Assembly: GCF_013623835.1 (NCBI RefSeq) | Contig: NZ_JABKDE010000009.1 | Location: 62,001-126,000 of the forward strand | DNA from: Brevibacterium oceani | GTDB lineage: Bacteria > Actinomycetota > Actinomycetes > Actinomycetales > Brevibacteriaceae | Direction: 5' to 3' | DNA length: 64,000 bases | Part shown: in pieces, positions 40,218 to 49,984 of the stretch | Layout of the letters: each line of letters opens with the position of its first letter | Position numbering within the stretch: position 1 is the first letter of the stretch | Made by a program: the position numbers and the translations under genes | The notes under the pieces: generated by a model | Told to the model about the DNA's origin: nothing | What the model saw: only the letters and a program-made list of their open reading frames with translations | The model's database searches: none

Positions 40218-43200
40218 ATGGCGCTGCAGGTCGGCGAGCTCGTCGCAACGATGACCCTTGAGGACAGCAAGTTCACTGCTGGTCTCAAGAACGCCCTCGA
40301 AGGTCTCGATGCCAAGCAGTGGGCGAACGCCGCCGACAGGGCCGGGGATGCCGCATCTGACAGCCTCGTGCTCAACGATGCCAAGTTCGCCTCCGACGTC
40401 GAGGCAGCCGCGAACGAACTCAGCCCGGCCGAGTTCCGAGCCGCGTCCGGTCAAGCATCGGACGCGGCCAGCTCGGCCCTGACGCTGGATGACGCGAAGT
40501 TCGCCGCCGACGCCAGTGCCGCCGCTTCGGAGGTTTCGCCGACCGAGTTTCGGGCCGCCGCGGGCCAAGCCTCAGCCGCCGCGTCCTCGGCGCTTGAGCT
40601 CGACGGGTCCAAGTTCGCCGCTGATGCGGACAAGGCCGCCGATGAGGTGGCGCCCTCGAAGTTCAAGGCCGCCGCCGGGCAGGCCAGCGCCGCCGCATCG
40701 TCCGCACTGGGACTCGATAGCTCCAAGTTCGCAGGCGATGCGAAGGAGGCACTGAGTAGCCTCAAGGGCGGCGAATGGAACAAGGCCGGCCTGGCCGCCG
40801 GTGCAGCTGCCGCCGCAGGCATCGGCATCGGGTTCTCCGGTGCCGTCAACGTCGAAGCAGGCCGGAACAAGATGTCGGCCCAGCTCAACCTCACCGCCGA
40901 CGAATCGAAGCGCATCGGCGGACTTGCGGGCTCTATGTTTGCTGATGGCTACGGCGAATCCATGGACGACGTCAACACGGCCTTCACGTCGGTAATCACC
41001 GGCGTAAAAGGCATGCGGAACGCCTCTGACGAGGAGCTGAAAGGCGCTACTGGCGCGGTCCTCGACTTCGCCGATTCGTGGGGCCAGGACGTAGCTCGCT
41101 CCACCCAGATCGCTGGGCAGATGATTACCACCGGTTTCGCGCCCGACGTCGAGACCGCCATGGACATGCTCACTACAGCGATGGGCAAAGTGCCGGTAGC
41201 GGTCCAGGACGACCTCATGGATGCCGTCGACGAATACGGCCCATTCTTCAAGCAGGTCGGCATCGACGGCGAGACCGCCATGGCTGCCCTCGTGTCCGCC
41301 TCGGACAAAGGCATGTACGGCATCGACAAGGCCGGCGATGCCGTGAAGGAGTTCGGGATCCGCGTCTCCGACCTCGACGACACCGCCGCCCAGGAAGCGC
41401 TCGGCGAGCTCGGCATCAACGGCAAGTCCGCCGCGACGGCCATGACGCAGGGTGGGGATGCCGCTGAGGGCATGTCGTCGAAGATCTTCTCCGCGCTCTC
41501 CGGCATCAAGGATCCCGCCGAGCAGGCACGCCTGTCGATGGCGCTGTTCGGCACACCGCTGGAAGACCTCGGCAAGGACGGGATCCCCGAGTTCATCGAC
41601 TCCCTCGCCAGCGGAAAGGGCGGTCTAGGCGACTTCGCCGGGGCATCGTCCGAGGCAGGGGAGAAGCTCCGCTCCGGCGTGGGCTCCGAGCTCGAACAGC
41701 TCAAGCGCACAGCCGGACAGGCGTTCTCCTCTCTGGCCGCCGCCGCACTGCCCGTCCTGCAGCCGATCCTCAACGTCCTCAAGCAGTTCGCGCCCGTCAT
41801 CGCTCCGATCATTGTCGGACTGGGCGGGTTCGCTCTTGCGGTCGCTGGCGTCAATGCGACTACGAAGGCATGGACGGCGACTACGACTGCCGCGAAGGCA
41901 GTCATGTCAGTGTTCACGGGCACGACTGCGGCGAACACCGCCGCAACTACCGTGAACAACGGGGCGCAGAACGCGGGCCTGCTCACTCGGGTCCGGGCCA
42001 CCGCCGCGATCGTGGCACAGAAGGTCGCCATGATCGCCACGTCCGCCGCCACGAAGGCCGCCGCCGCCGCGCAATGGCTACTCAATGCCGCCATGACCGC
42101 GAACCCCATCGGCCTCATCATCGCCGCCATCGCGGCCCTGGTGGCTGGCCTCATCTGGTTCTTCACCCAGACGGAACTCGGCAAGCAGATCTGGTCCGGG
42201 TTCATCTCCTGGCTCGGCACCGCCTGGGAGTGGATCAAGACCACTGCAGTCACCGTGTTCAACTCCGTCGTCACCGCGATCACGACCGCGTGGAACTGGA
42301 TCAAGACGACCTCGATGGCGATCTGGAATGGCCTCATCAATTGGATCAAGGAGAACTGGCTCCTGATCATCGGGTTCATCACCGGACCAATCGGCATCGT
42401 CGTGGCCCTGGTCATCAAGCACTGGGACAAGATCAAGGCCGCAACGAAGGCCGTATGGGACTGGATCGTCAACAAGCTCAAGGCCGTCTGGAACGCCATC
42501 ATCACCTGGGTCAAGAACTCCGCGACGAAGGTGTGGAACGGCGTGAAGAACGTCTGGAACAAGATCAAGTCCACGACGTCGAGCATCTGGAACGGCATCA
42601 AGACCGTCATCGCCAACGTCTTCTCATCCGTCGTGCGCAACGTGCAGGCGCGAGTGAACCTGGTGAAGGCGCGAATCCAGAACGCCTGGGCGCGAGCGAA
42701 GTCGCTGACCGTCAACGCCTTCAACGGCATCAAGAACGCCGTGTCGAACGGAATCAACGGTGCCGTGAACTTCGTCCGCAACCTGCCAGGCCGGGCACTG
42801 TCCGCCCTGGGCAACATCGGTTCCCGGCTCTACAACTCGGGCTGGGCCATGATCGACGGATTCCGCCGCGGCATCGTCAACGCATTCAGCAACGCCGTGA
42901 ACGCGGTACGCAACGGACTGTCTCGGATCCGTAACTTCTTCCCGTTCTCACCGGCAAAGGAGGGACCGTTCTCGGGCAAGGGCTACACCAGCTACTCCGG
43001 TATGGCTCTCGTCGAGGGATTCGCGGACGGCATGCGGGCCAAGCAGTCCGAGATCGTCCGGCAGGCCGAAGCCATCACCAAGGCAGCGGCACTGTCGATG
43101 CCCGACACGGACCTCGGCGGCACGTCCAGCGCGGTCACTCGTGGGGCATCTGCGCAGGCCGGTGGGGTGACGAACAACTTCTACACCTACAACCCGGTCG

Positions 43201-43259
43201 AAGAGCCCACCTCGGAGACCGCACGTAAGGCTTCGGCCTACATCGGCGTGAGCATCTGA
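40218..43259 (+). CDS. Tape measure protein
   Basis: 1013 aa. Residues about 14-195 hold five units of exactly 38 residues (Phe at 19, 57, 95, 133 and 171, in DSKF/DAKF). Then comes a tape-measure core with GINGKSAATAMTQGGDAAEG and LSMALFGTPLEDLGKDG. Hydrophobic segments (about 520-560 and 630-660) would allow membrane passage. A Trp/Lys-rich helical region (WIKTTSMAIWNGLINWIKEN type) and the C-terminal FSPAKEGPFSGKGYTSYSGM close it. Tail length is set by this protein; the length fits a tail of roughly 150 nm. Confidence 0.95.
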   Translation: MALQVGELVATMTLEDSKFTAGLKNALEGLDAKQWANAADRAGDAASDSLVLNDAKFASDVEAAANELSPAEFRAASGQASDAASSALTLDDAKFAADASAAASEVSPTEFRAAAGQASAAASSALELDGSKFAADADKAADEVAPSKFKAAAGQASAAASSALGLDSSKFAGDAKEALSSLKGGEWNKAGLAAGAAAAAGIGIGFSGAVNVEAGRNKMSAQLNLTADESKRIGGLAGSMFADGYGESMDDVNTAFTSVITGVKGMRNASDEELKGATGAVLDFADSWGQDVARSTQIAGQMITTGFAPDVETAMDMLTTAMGKVPVAVQDDLMDAVDEYGPFFKQVGIDGETAMAALVSASDKGMYGIDKAGDAVKEFGIRVSDLDDTAAQEALGELGINGKSAATAMTQGGDAAEGMSSKIFSALSGIKDPAEQARLSMALFGTPLEDLGKDGIPEFIDSLASGKGGLGDFAGASSEAGEKLRSGVGSELEQLKRTAGQAFSSLAAAALPVLQPILNVLKQFAPVIAPIIVGLGGFALAVAGVNATTKAWTATTTAAKAVMSVFTGTTAANTAATTVNNGAQNAGLLTRVRATAAIVAQKVAMIATSAATKAAAAAQWLLNAAMTANPIGLIIAAIAALVAGLIWFFTQTELGKQIWSGFISWLGTAWEWIKTTAVTVFNSVVTAITTAWNWIKTTSMAIWNGLINWIKENWLLIIGFITGPIGIVVALVIKHWDKIKAATKAVWDWIVNKLKAVWNAIITWVKNSATKVWNGVKNVWNKIKSTTSSIWNGIKTVIANVFSSVVRNVQARVNLVKARIQNAWARAKSLTVNAFNGIKNAVSNGINGAVNFVRNLPGRALSALGNIGSRLYNSGWAMIDGFRRGIVNAFSNAVNAVRNGLSRIRNFFPFSPAKEGPFSGKGYTSYSGMALVEGFADGMRAKQSEIVRQAEAITKAAALSMPDTDLGGTSSAVTRGASAQAGGVTNNFYTYNPVEEPTSETARKASAYIGVSI

Positions 43260-43270
43260 GAGGAGATCCC

Positions 43271-44101
43271 TTGTACACGATCGACGGAGTTCCCCTCTCG
43301 GATCCGCTCCACCGGTGGCGGTTGCACCGGGAGGCGCAACGCCGCACGCCGGTCGCATTCCGTTCAGTGGACGTGAACGTGCCCGGTGTCGACGGCAATA
43401 TCCCCATCTACGGGGAGAACGTCGAAGCGACCGCACTGGCGCTCGACCTCAACGTGTACGGGTCGCCGGCGCAGATCGAGGAGCGGGTGAACTTCCTCCG
43501 CTCGCTCCTCGGTCGCACCTCCGGCCCGCTGACGGTGGAGAAGCGTGGGGGACTGGCCGCCGAGGCGAAACCAGCCTCCATCTCGGACCCGATCATGGTC
43601 GAGAACTTCGCCCGCCTCGCCGTCACCCTCTCCATCCCGGCAGGCGTGTGGCGCGGGGCGCTGGCGACATGGACCCACCCGGCCCCGGACAGCGCCGACA
43701 CTCAAGCAGTGAGCACTCTCGAGGGCGCGAGCAGGCCGATCACCGACGCGCTCATCCTCATCACCGGGCCCGCCACCACACCGACCGTCACGGACACCGC
43801 GACCGGCTCCACCGTCCGCTACACGGGCACTGTCCCAGCCGGGCAGAAGCTACTCATCGACACCGCAGGCTGGCGGGCCGGACTTGGCTCGTCCATGTCC
43901 TGGGGCAGTAGCAGCACGAACGCGACGAGCGGCATCACAGCCACCGGGCCGCGCTCCGACACGACACTCTTTCCCCTCACGCCGAAGCCCGGACTCACTG
44001 CGGACGGCGACCCCACCACAGCGCCAGCGATCGCATTCGCCGCCACAGGCACCACCGAGGCCACGGCACTGCAGATCCGGGCCCGCACCTCACACATCTA
44101 G
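43271..44101 (+). CDS. Distal tail protein (Dit-like)
   Basis: 276 aa from TTG, with GAGGAGA upstream. The N-terminal Dit-like part has VAFRSVDVNVPGVDGNIP and strands typical of tail-tip hubs; a Thr/Ala/Gly-rich C-terminal part (PTVTDTATGSTVRYTG) may be a galectin-like or carbohydrate-binding sandwich. Position between tape measure and tail lysin agrees. Confidence 0.8.
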   Translation: MYTIDGVPLSDPLHRWRLHREAQRRTPVAFRSVDVNVPGVDGNIPIYGENVEATALALDLNVYGSPAQIEERVNFLRSLLGRTSGPLTVEKRGGLAAEAKPASISDPIMVENFARLAVTLSIPAGVWRGALATWTHPAPDSADTQAVSTLEGASRPITDALILITGPATTPTVTDTATGSTVRYTGTVPAGQKLLIDTAGWRAGLGSSMSWGSSSTNATSGITATGPRSDTTLFPLTPKPGLTADGDPTTAPAIAFAATGTTEATALQIRARTSHI

Positions 44102-44110
44102 GAGGATTCC

Positions 44111-47100
44111 TTGGACTTCCGATTCGTCGCCTACAACCCGCAGACCGGCACCAAGCTCTACCAGCTGCCGCGGGCGAACTCCGTCCAGATCGGCGACACC
44201 TTCGGAACCCGGGGCACCCTCGAACTCAAGTACTCGGCCAAGGCCGTCAACGCCCGCGACCTGCCGACGTTCCTCGAGATCCAGGCTGAAGTCACGTTCG
44301 ACGGCGGCCAGAACTGGGCTGAGGCCGGACCCCGCCTGATTCGCCTCACCGGTGAGCACGAGGACACCGACCAGGCTGGCATGCGGACCCTCCGATTCGT
44401 GGGCCGCGAGTGGACGCTCGACAAGGCTCGCGTCGGCGCCGGAGACGGTGAACTCGTCGACGGTAAGCGTGCCTTCTACCAGGCCACTCCTGGGCAGATC
44501 CTCCGCACTCTGCTCCTCGAAGCGCAGGACCGCGGGGCCGCGCAGGGCATCGAGATCGGCGGCTTCACCGCATCCAAGGACACCGCCGGCAACACCTGGT
44601 CGAAGTCAGCGACCATCTACTACAGCCCCGGCCTGCCCATCGGCTCCGTGCTCGAGAACCTCGTCGAGCAGGGTCTCTGCGACTACCGCCTCGACGGGCG
44701 CACCCTCAACCTCTACGAGCCCGAGACCGCGATGGGCCGCGACCTCACTGACCGGGCGAACCCGGTCCGCGTCCACGGCGCCGTCACCGAAGCTCCCGTG
44801 AAGTACTCCCTCGAGGATCTGGCCTCGGCGGCGCTGCTCATCGGCGATGAGGGGTTCGAACTCGAGGTCGAAAACCCCTCGGCGCCCGACGATTATGGGC
44901 GGCTCGAGGTCACCATAGAACAGGGCGGCGTCTCTGACGCTGGCACGGCGCGGCTCATGGTCGACGAGGCCCTGCAGCGCGGGTCGCGTGAGATCAAGGA
45001 GATCACCCGCTCGCAGTCCGCCGCGGGCGCCGCGTTTCTGCCGTACCGGGACTACCGTGTCGGCGACTACGTGCAGGTGCTCGACGGCGGGAACTGGGAA
45101 CGCTACCGGGTCCGTGAGATTCAGCTGGTTCGCGACGGCCGGGAGTGGACGATCCACACGGTCATCAACGACCGCTTGCAGGAACTCCTCCTCAAGCTCG
45201 CGAAGCGCACCAGCGGCATCGTCAACGGGTCCACCGGGTCCGGCGGCGATGGCACGCGCCCCGCACCCGCCGACAAGCCGGGCATCGAACCGGCCGCGCC
45301 TGAGGGCCTGGTCATTGACCAGCAGGTGTACCTCGACCGTCAGGGAATCGCCCGCGGCCAGATCACGGCAGGCTGGGGCGAGGTCACCGAATCGACCAGG
45401 GGGACAAGTGTCGAGATCGGCGGCTACGAACTGTGGTGGCGCCGTAACGAGACAGGAGCCGTCTGGACCCGCGCTGCCGTCACCACCGGAGACCTCTCTG
45501 TCTCGCATTCGCCCGTCGTGCTCACTGACACCTTCGGTAACGCCATGGCCTACCAGTGGCGTGTACGTGCGATCGCGCAAGCATCGAACCGTCCCGGCCC
45601 GTTCTCCGATGCCGTGACGCTGACGATGACGCAGGACACCGAACCGCCGAACGTGCCGTCCCTGCCGACCGTGGCGACGGATCTGCGCATCGTGACCGTG
45701 GACTGGGACGGGCTGGACGAGGACGGCGAAGCAATGCCCGTCGACTTCAACCACGTTCGCATCTACTTCGCCTCTGCCGAGGACATGGCCGGCGCGGAGC
45801 AGGTCGGATACCTGACCGAACGAGGCATCTGGACCTCCGGGTCAATGCCTGCCGACGTGCCCGTGTGGGTGGCCGTGTCCGCCGTCGACAATGTGGGCAA
45901 CGAGTCTGCCCTGACTCCCGCCCAGTCGGTGACACCGAAGAAGCTCGTTGACGATGACTCGATCCGGGAAGCCGTTGAGGGCATCGACGACAAGATCAAC
46001 AACGCCGTCGACGACCTCAACGAAGCGATCGACAACATCGTCATCGACGCCAATGGCACCACGACCTACTGGATGCCGACCGAACCCGATGAGACCACCG
46101 ACCCTGCACCTAAGGCCGGGGACCTGTGGTTCGACACCTCGGAGGAAGGGAAGAACAGGCTCTCCCGGTTCGACGGCCAGCAGTGGGTCTCGGCAGCTGA
46201 CGAACGAATCGACGCGATCGGCCAGGCACAGGACGAGTTCAACTCCGATCTCAATGAGGTGCGGCAGTCCGCGAACGGCAAGAGCAAGATCGTCTACTCG
46301 GATCGACCGCCCACGGCAGAAGACGAAGGCAGCGCAAACGACGTGTGGTGGGTGGGGCAGACCCTTCCGACCGTACGAAACATCGTCATGGTCGGCGACT
46401 CCATCACCGAAGGCGTCGGTGCATCCCACACGGACAATCGCTGGCAGACGCTCGTCCAGGAACGCCTCAGCCCGAGCGGTGCACAGTATCCGTTCATCCC
46501 GACTGATTCGCAGGCACCGACACCGGGGTTCCCTGTCACTAAAGGCGGCTCAGTCCAGCGCACCACCAACGCCTACCGGTGGGGTTTCGGATGGCGCACA
46601 GCCGTCATCTATGACCACACCACCGACAACACCGATCCCGGATATGTTGAGTTCAGCTTCACGGGCACCAGCGCCGAGGTGGCGTTCGTATCCGAAACCT
46701 CGACCGCCATTGCGGAGATCTCCGTCGACGGCGGGGAACCTGTGCTGTTCGATACGAACAAGACCGCACACAGCGGGACCGCTGACTATGGCCTCACCTG
46801 GTCAACAGGCCCACTGACTGCAGGGCAGCACACAGTGCGGGTTACTCGGTCCGCAACGACTCCGTATTCGAGCCGCAGCGTCTACATCGAGGGCATGCTC
46901 AGCTACTCCGGTGACGAAGACACGGGCACCCGCCTCATCGACGCCGCCAAGGCCGGGATCTCGACGGCATGGTGGACCGTCGACGCGAACCGCCTCACCG
47001 GACTCGTCGGAACACCCGAAGTGCCTGGCGCGTTCAGTACCCTCGACTCGATCGACCTCGTTTGCCTCAACCTGGGAACGAACGACTACCGGGTAGGTGT

Positions 47101-49600
47101 GACGGTAGCCGAGTACAAGCAGCACTACGAGGACTTCATCGCCGCCGCCCGCACCGCAGGATACTCGGGCAGATTCCTCCTGATCGGCATGTACCAGGCC
47201 GCCGACCGGGATACAGAACTCTGGGACGACTACCACCAGGCTATGCAGGAGATCGCCGCCACGGAGTCAGGCGTCGACTACTTCGACCTGCGCCCAGTCG
47301 TCCCCGGCCCCGACGAGGCGCCGGACAACTACGCTGATGTCTCGCACCCGAACGACGCGGGGCATGCCGTGATGGCTGATGCTATCGAGGCGCGAATCCG
47401 GACCGAATATCCGGGCCGCTGGACCGTGAGCGAACAGTACGTCCACGACGGGACCGGATGGCAACAGACTGATATTGACGGTCAGGTGATCGCGAACCTC
47501 GACGCCGGCACCATCGTCTCCGGGTACATCGACACGGCTCGCTTCAAGGCCGGATCACTCGACGCTGATTCTGTGCTCGTGCCAGGGTCCGCGGGTTCGA
47601 CTGTCATCCGAGACGGTGCGATCACGACCGAGAAAATTCAGGCGGGAGCGATCACCTCCGAGTCCGGGATCATCGGATCCATCGACGCTGGAACGATCAG
47701 CGTCGGCGAGATGAACGGTGAACGAATCGCAGCGGGAACGGTTACCGCTGAGAAGCTGCTCGTCGGGAACCCGCGGAACCTCGTTCCTAACGGTGCACTG
47801 GACAAGAGGTCCGGGGCCGGGTGGCCCACATCGGCGACCTACCGGGAACGGTACGGTCCGCCGGATGGCGGAAACACCCCGAACGTCGTCTGGGCCGCTG
47901 GAACTCGTCGTGTCGACACCGAATGGGAGGGCGCGCCCGTCGACGCGGGAGCGGAACTCACGTTCGAAGCGTGGGCTCGCCAGTCCACCCTTGAGGCATC
48001 CACGTTCGTCGAGGTGCAGTTCCAGGCCGATACGGGGGAGTGGTCGCGTCTAACTGGGTGGTCGGGTGAGTACTCGAGCAGCTCCGGGCCCATGCACTAC
48101 GTGAACGACTCTGTCGACTGGATCCACGTTCGCTCTGTGACGACATTGCCAGGTAATGCAGTGGCTGTGCGAGTCAGTTACTTCGACTTCAACCGGCCCG
48201 GCTGGGGCACTGAGAACGCAGTGCCGATGATCGCGGGACTGAAGCTGTACACGCAGATCGGAACCACCCTCATCGAGGATGGCGCGATCACGACAGACAA
48301 GATCCTCGCCAACGCCATCACGGCAGGCAAGATCGCTGCTCTCGCCATCGAGGCCGACCATATCGCGGCGAACGCGATCACGGCGGACAAGATCAAGGCT
48401 GGCGCGATCGACGGCAAGCTCATCACGGGTGCCACGATCCGCACGGCGGAGTCGGGTCGGCGGACGGTGCTCGACGTCGAGGGGCTGCGGTCTTACGACT
48501 CGTCGGGGAATACGGTGCTGACGACGAGCACGTCGGATGGGTCGATCCGATTCAAGGGGTATCTGCGGCAGACGTCGAACGGCATGACTATTGAGGTCGG
48601 CGACAACTACCAGTCGGGCGGCCCCGGAATCCAGTGGTCGGACTCGAACACTTACGCCTTCCCTCCTGGCGTGGTCTACGGGATCGACACCGACGAGCCG
48701 AGCAAGAGAAGAACTCTCATTCAGGGGCCGGGCGTCACTGATGGCAACTCGTATCTGAACCTTATGGAGCGCGGCGACGAGTTCGACCTGCGCGCCTGGA
48801 AGGACTCGGGAGGCAGTCGCGAGGATTGGCGAGTTGAAGCCAGCATGGCCGACAACTTCATGAACATTGGATCGACTCGTACAGACGCACCGTATCTATA
48901 TATGCGTCGTGGCTCTGGCGGCGGGTTCGCCTCCCTCTCCAACGGGGACGAAGCTTATATCTCAGTCAATGAGGGAAGCACCTATATCCAGCAAAACTCG
49001 TCGGGTGACCGCGACGGAGGGATCTATATTCGCCGGGGCCCGAGTGGAGACAACGGCGATCACGGCTTCATGTCCATTACGAGCGACGGGATCTACCTTA
49101 GCCCGCAAGGATCGCGGATGATAAACCTAGTTAGCGACACCATCCGCATCAACGGAGATATTCCAGTGGCGGACAAATACGCAACACTCGTCCGCAGTGG
49201 TGGAAATCTTGCCTACCTTCCGTCATCGCGACGGTACAAAATCGTCGAGGAATCACTCGACGTTACTATGCCGGACTTTGAGGATCGCATCCTCTCGGTG
49301 GACGCGAAGACCTGGTACAGCAAGGGGACCGTAGAGCGGTACGCCGACTATGAGACGGCGATCGCGAATGGAGTGGAGCCGGACATCAGCATCGACTCCA
49401 TTGCGGAAATTGAGCGCATCCCAGGCGTCATCGCGGAAGACCTGCATGAAGTTGGTCTCAGTATGTTCGTCACCTACGACGACCAGGGCAGGCCCGACTC
49501 GGTGATGCACGAACGGATCATCCCCACCCTCATCCCCATCCTTCGACGTCTGCGCGACCGCGTGGACGCTCTCGAACAACAGCTTGGAGCAACAGCATGA
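44111..49600 (+). CDS. Tail tip protein with SGNH esterase and self-cleaving S74 domain
   Basis: 1829 aa from TTG (GGAGGA upstream). Residues 1-385: Tal/hub-like baseplate domain. About 395-510 and 515-610: fibronectin-type III modules. About 610-740: helical trimer region. About 755-1100: SGNH hydrolase, with GDSIT near 762, GTNDYR as the block III Asn, and DVSHPNDAGH near 1075 as the catalytic Asp/His. Then repeats of the type GAITTEKIQAGAIT, a C-terminal fibre body, and about 1700-1829 an S74 intramolecular chaperone with SSRRYK (Ser-Lys dyad) and a final coiled coil. It likely binds and deacylates the host wall polymer. Confidence 0.88.
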   Translation: MDFRFVAYNPQTGTKLYQLPRANSVQIGDTFGTRGTLELKYSAKAVNARDLPTFLEIQAEVTFDGGQNWAEAGPRLIRLTGEHEDTDQAGMRTLRFVGREWTLDKARVGAGDGELVDGKRAFYQATPGQILRTLLLEAQDRGAAQGIEIGGFTASKDTAGNTWSKSATIYYSPGLPIGSVLENLVEQGLCDYRLDGRTLNLYEPETAMGRDLTDRANPVRVHGAVTEAPVKYSLEDLASAALLIGDEGFELEVENPSAPDDYGRLEVTIEQGGVSDAGTARLMVDEALQRGSREIKEITRSQSAAGAAFLPYRDYRVGDYVQVLDGGNWERYRVREIQLVRDGREWTIHTVINDRLQELLLKLAKRTSGIVNGSTGSGGDGTRPAPADKPGIEPAAPEGLVIDQQVYLDRQGIARGQITAGWGEVTESTRGTSVEIGGYELWWRRNETGAVWTRAAVTTGDLSVSHSPVVLTDTFGNAMAYQWRVRAIAQASNRPGPFSDAVTLTMTQDTEPPNVPSLPTVATDLRIVTVDWDGLDEDGEAMPVDFNHVRIYFASAEDMAGAEQVGYLTERGIWTSGSMPADVPVWVAVSAVDNVGNESALTPAQSVTPKKLVDDDSIREAVEGIDDKINNAVDDLNEAIDNIVIDANGTTTYWMPTEPDETTDPAPKAGDLWFDTSEEGKNRLSRFDGQQWVSAADERIDAIGQAQDEFNSDLNEVRQSANGKSKIVYSDRPPTAEDEGSANDVWWVGQTLPTVRNIVMVGDSITEGVGASHTDNRWQTLVQERLSPSGAQYPFIPTDSQAPTPGFPVTKGGSVQRTTNAYRWGFGWRTAVIYDHTTDNTDPGYVEFSFTGTSAEVAFVSETSTAIAEISVDGGEPVLFDTNKTAHSGTADYGLTWSTGPLTAGQHTVRVTRSATTPYSSRSVYIEGMLSYSGDEDTGTRLIDAAKAGISTAWWTVDANRLTGLVGTPEVPGAFSTLDSIDLVCLNLGTNDYRVGVTVAEYKQHYEDFIAAARTAGYSGRFLLIGMYQAADRDTELWDDYHQAMQEIAATESGVDYFDLRPVVPGPDEAPDNYADVSHPNDAGHAVMADAIEARIRTEYPGRWTVSEQYVHDGTGWQQTDIDGQVIANLDAGTIVSGYIDTARFKAGSLDADSVLVPGSAGSTVIRDGAITTEKIQAGAITSESGIIGSIDAGTISVGEMNGERIAAGTVTAEKLLVGNPRNLVPNGALDKRSGAGWPTSATYRERYGPPDGGNTPNVVWAAGTRRVDTEWEGAPVDAGAELTFEAWARQSTLEASTFVEVQFQADTGEWSRLTGWSGEYSSSSGPMHYVNDSVDWIHVRSVTTLPGNAVAVRVSYFDFNRPGWGTENAVPMIAGLKLYTQIGTTLIEDGAITTDKILANAITAGKIAALAIEADHIAANAITADKIKAGAIDGKLITGATIRTAESGRRTVLDVEGLRSYDSSGNTVLTTSTSDGSIRFKGYLRQTSNGMTIEVGDNYQSGGPGIQWSDSNTYAFPPGVVYGIDTDEPSKRRTLIQGPGVTDGNSYLNLMERGDEFDLRAWKDSGGSREDWRVEASMADNFMNIGSTRTDAPYLYMRRGSGGGFASLSNGDEAYISVNEGSTYIQQNSSGDRDGGIYIRRGPSGDNGDHGFMSITSDGIYLSPQGSRMINLVSDTIRINGDIPVADKYATLVRSGGNLAYLPSSRRYKIVEESLDVTMPDFEDRILSVDAKTWYSKGTVERYADYETAIANGVEPDISIDSIAEIERIPGVIAEDLHEVGLSMFVTYDDQGRPDSVMHERIIPTLIPILRRLRDRVDALEQQLGATA

Positions 49601-49746
49601 ACCCTGAAATGACCGTCCTCGTCGACTACGCCAACGAGAACCTGCAACTCAAGATCGAGAACGCGAGGCTCAGGCAGCGCGTGACCGAACTAGAACAGCA
49701 GGCGAATCCGGCGACCGACGAGGAACCCGATACCGCCGCGAGCTAA
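49597..49746 (+). CDS. Small coiled-coil protein, 49 aa
   Basis: 50 codons overlapping the tail gene by 4 bp. A heptad pattern is visible (YANENLQLKIENARLRQRVT) followed by an acidic tail. May cap or stabilise the fibre, or belong to the lysis module. Its size makes function uncertain. Confidence 0.7.
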   Translation: MNPEMTVLVDYANENLQLKIENARLRQRVTELEQQANPATDEEPDTAAS

Positions 49747-49762
49747 GAGGAGGGACTATGCC

Positions 49763-49984
49763 GTGGATATTCCGTCCCTGCTCGCCACCTACGGCGGCCC
49801 TGGCGGCTTCATCGCCGTGCTCATGTGGCTGTTCATCGCTGATCGGAAGTTCAACGCTGAAAGGCGCACGGAACTGCGCGAAGACATTGACCGGGAGAAG
49901 GCCGACAATGACGAGCTTCGGGCGAGGGTCGCGCAACTCGAGTCCGAACTGCGGATCTACCGCGACGACGGAGGTGCATCGTGA
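49763..49984 (+). CDS. Small membrane protein with coiled coil
   Basis: 73 aa from GTG, with GAGGAGGGAC upstream. One TM segment (GGFIAVLMWLFIADR) then a charged coiled coil (RREDIDREKADNDELR type). An ATG five bases earlier is in a different frame and gives an unlikely Ser/Arg-rich product. Such genes near endolysins are often holin-like or spanin-like helpers. Confidence 0.75.
   Translation: MDIPSLLATYGGPGGFIAVLMWLFIADRKFNAERRTELREDIDREKADNDELRARVAQLESELRIYRDDGGAS

Noticed and set aside
40949..42817. A 622-codon minus-strand frame
   Set aside because: Antisense of the tape measure gene and of composition expected from its Ala/Lys codons.
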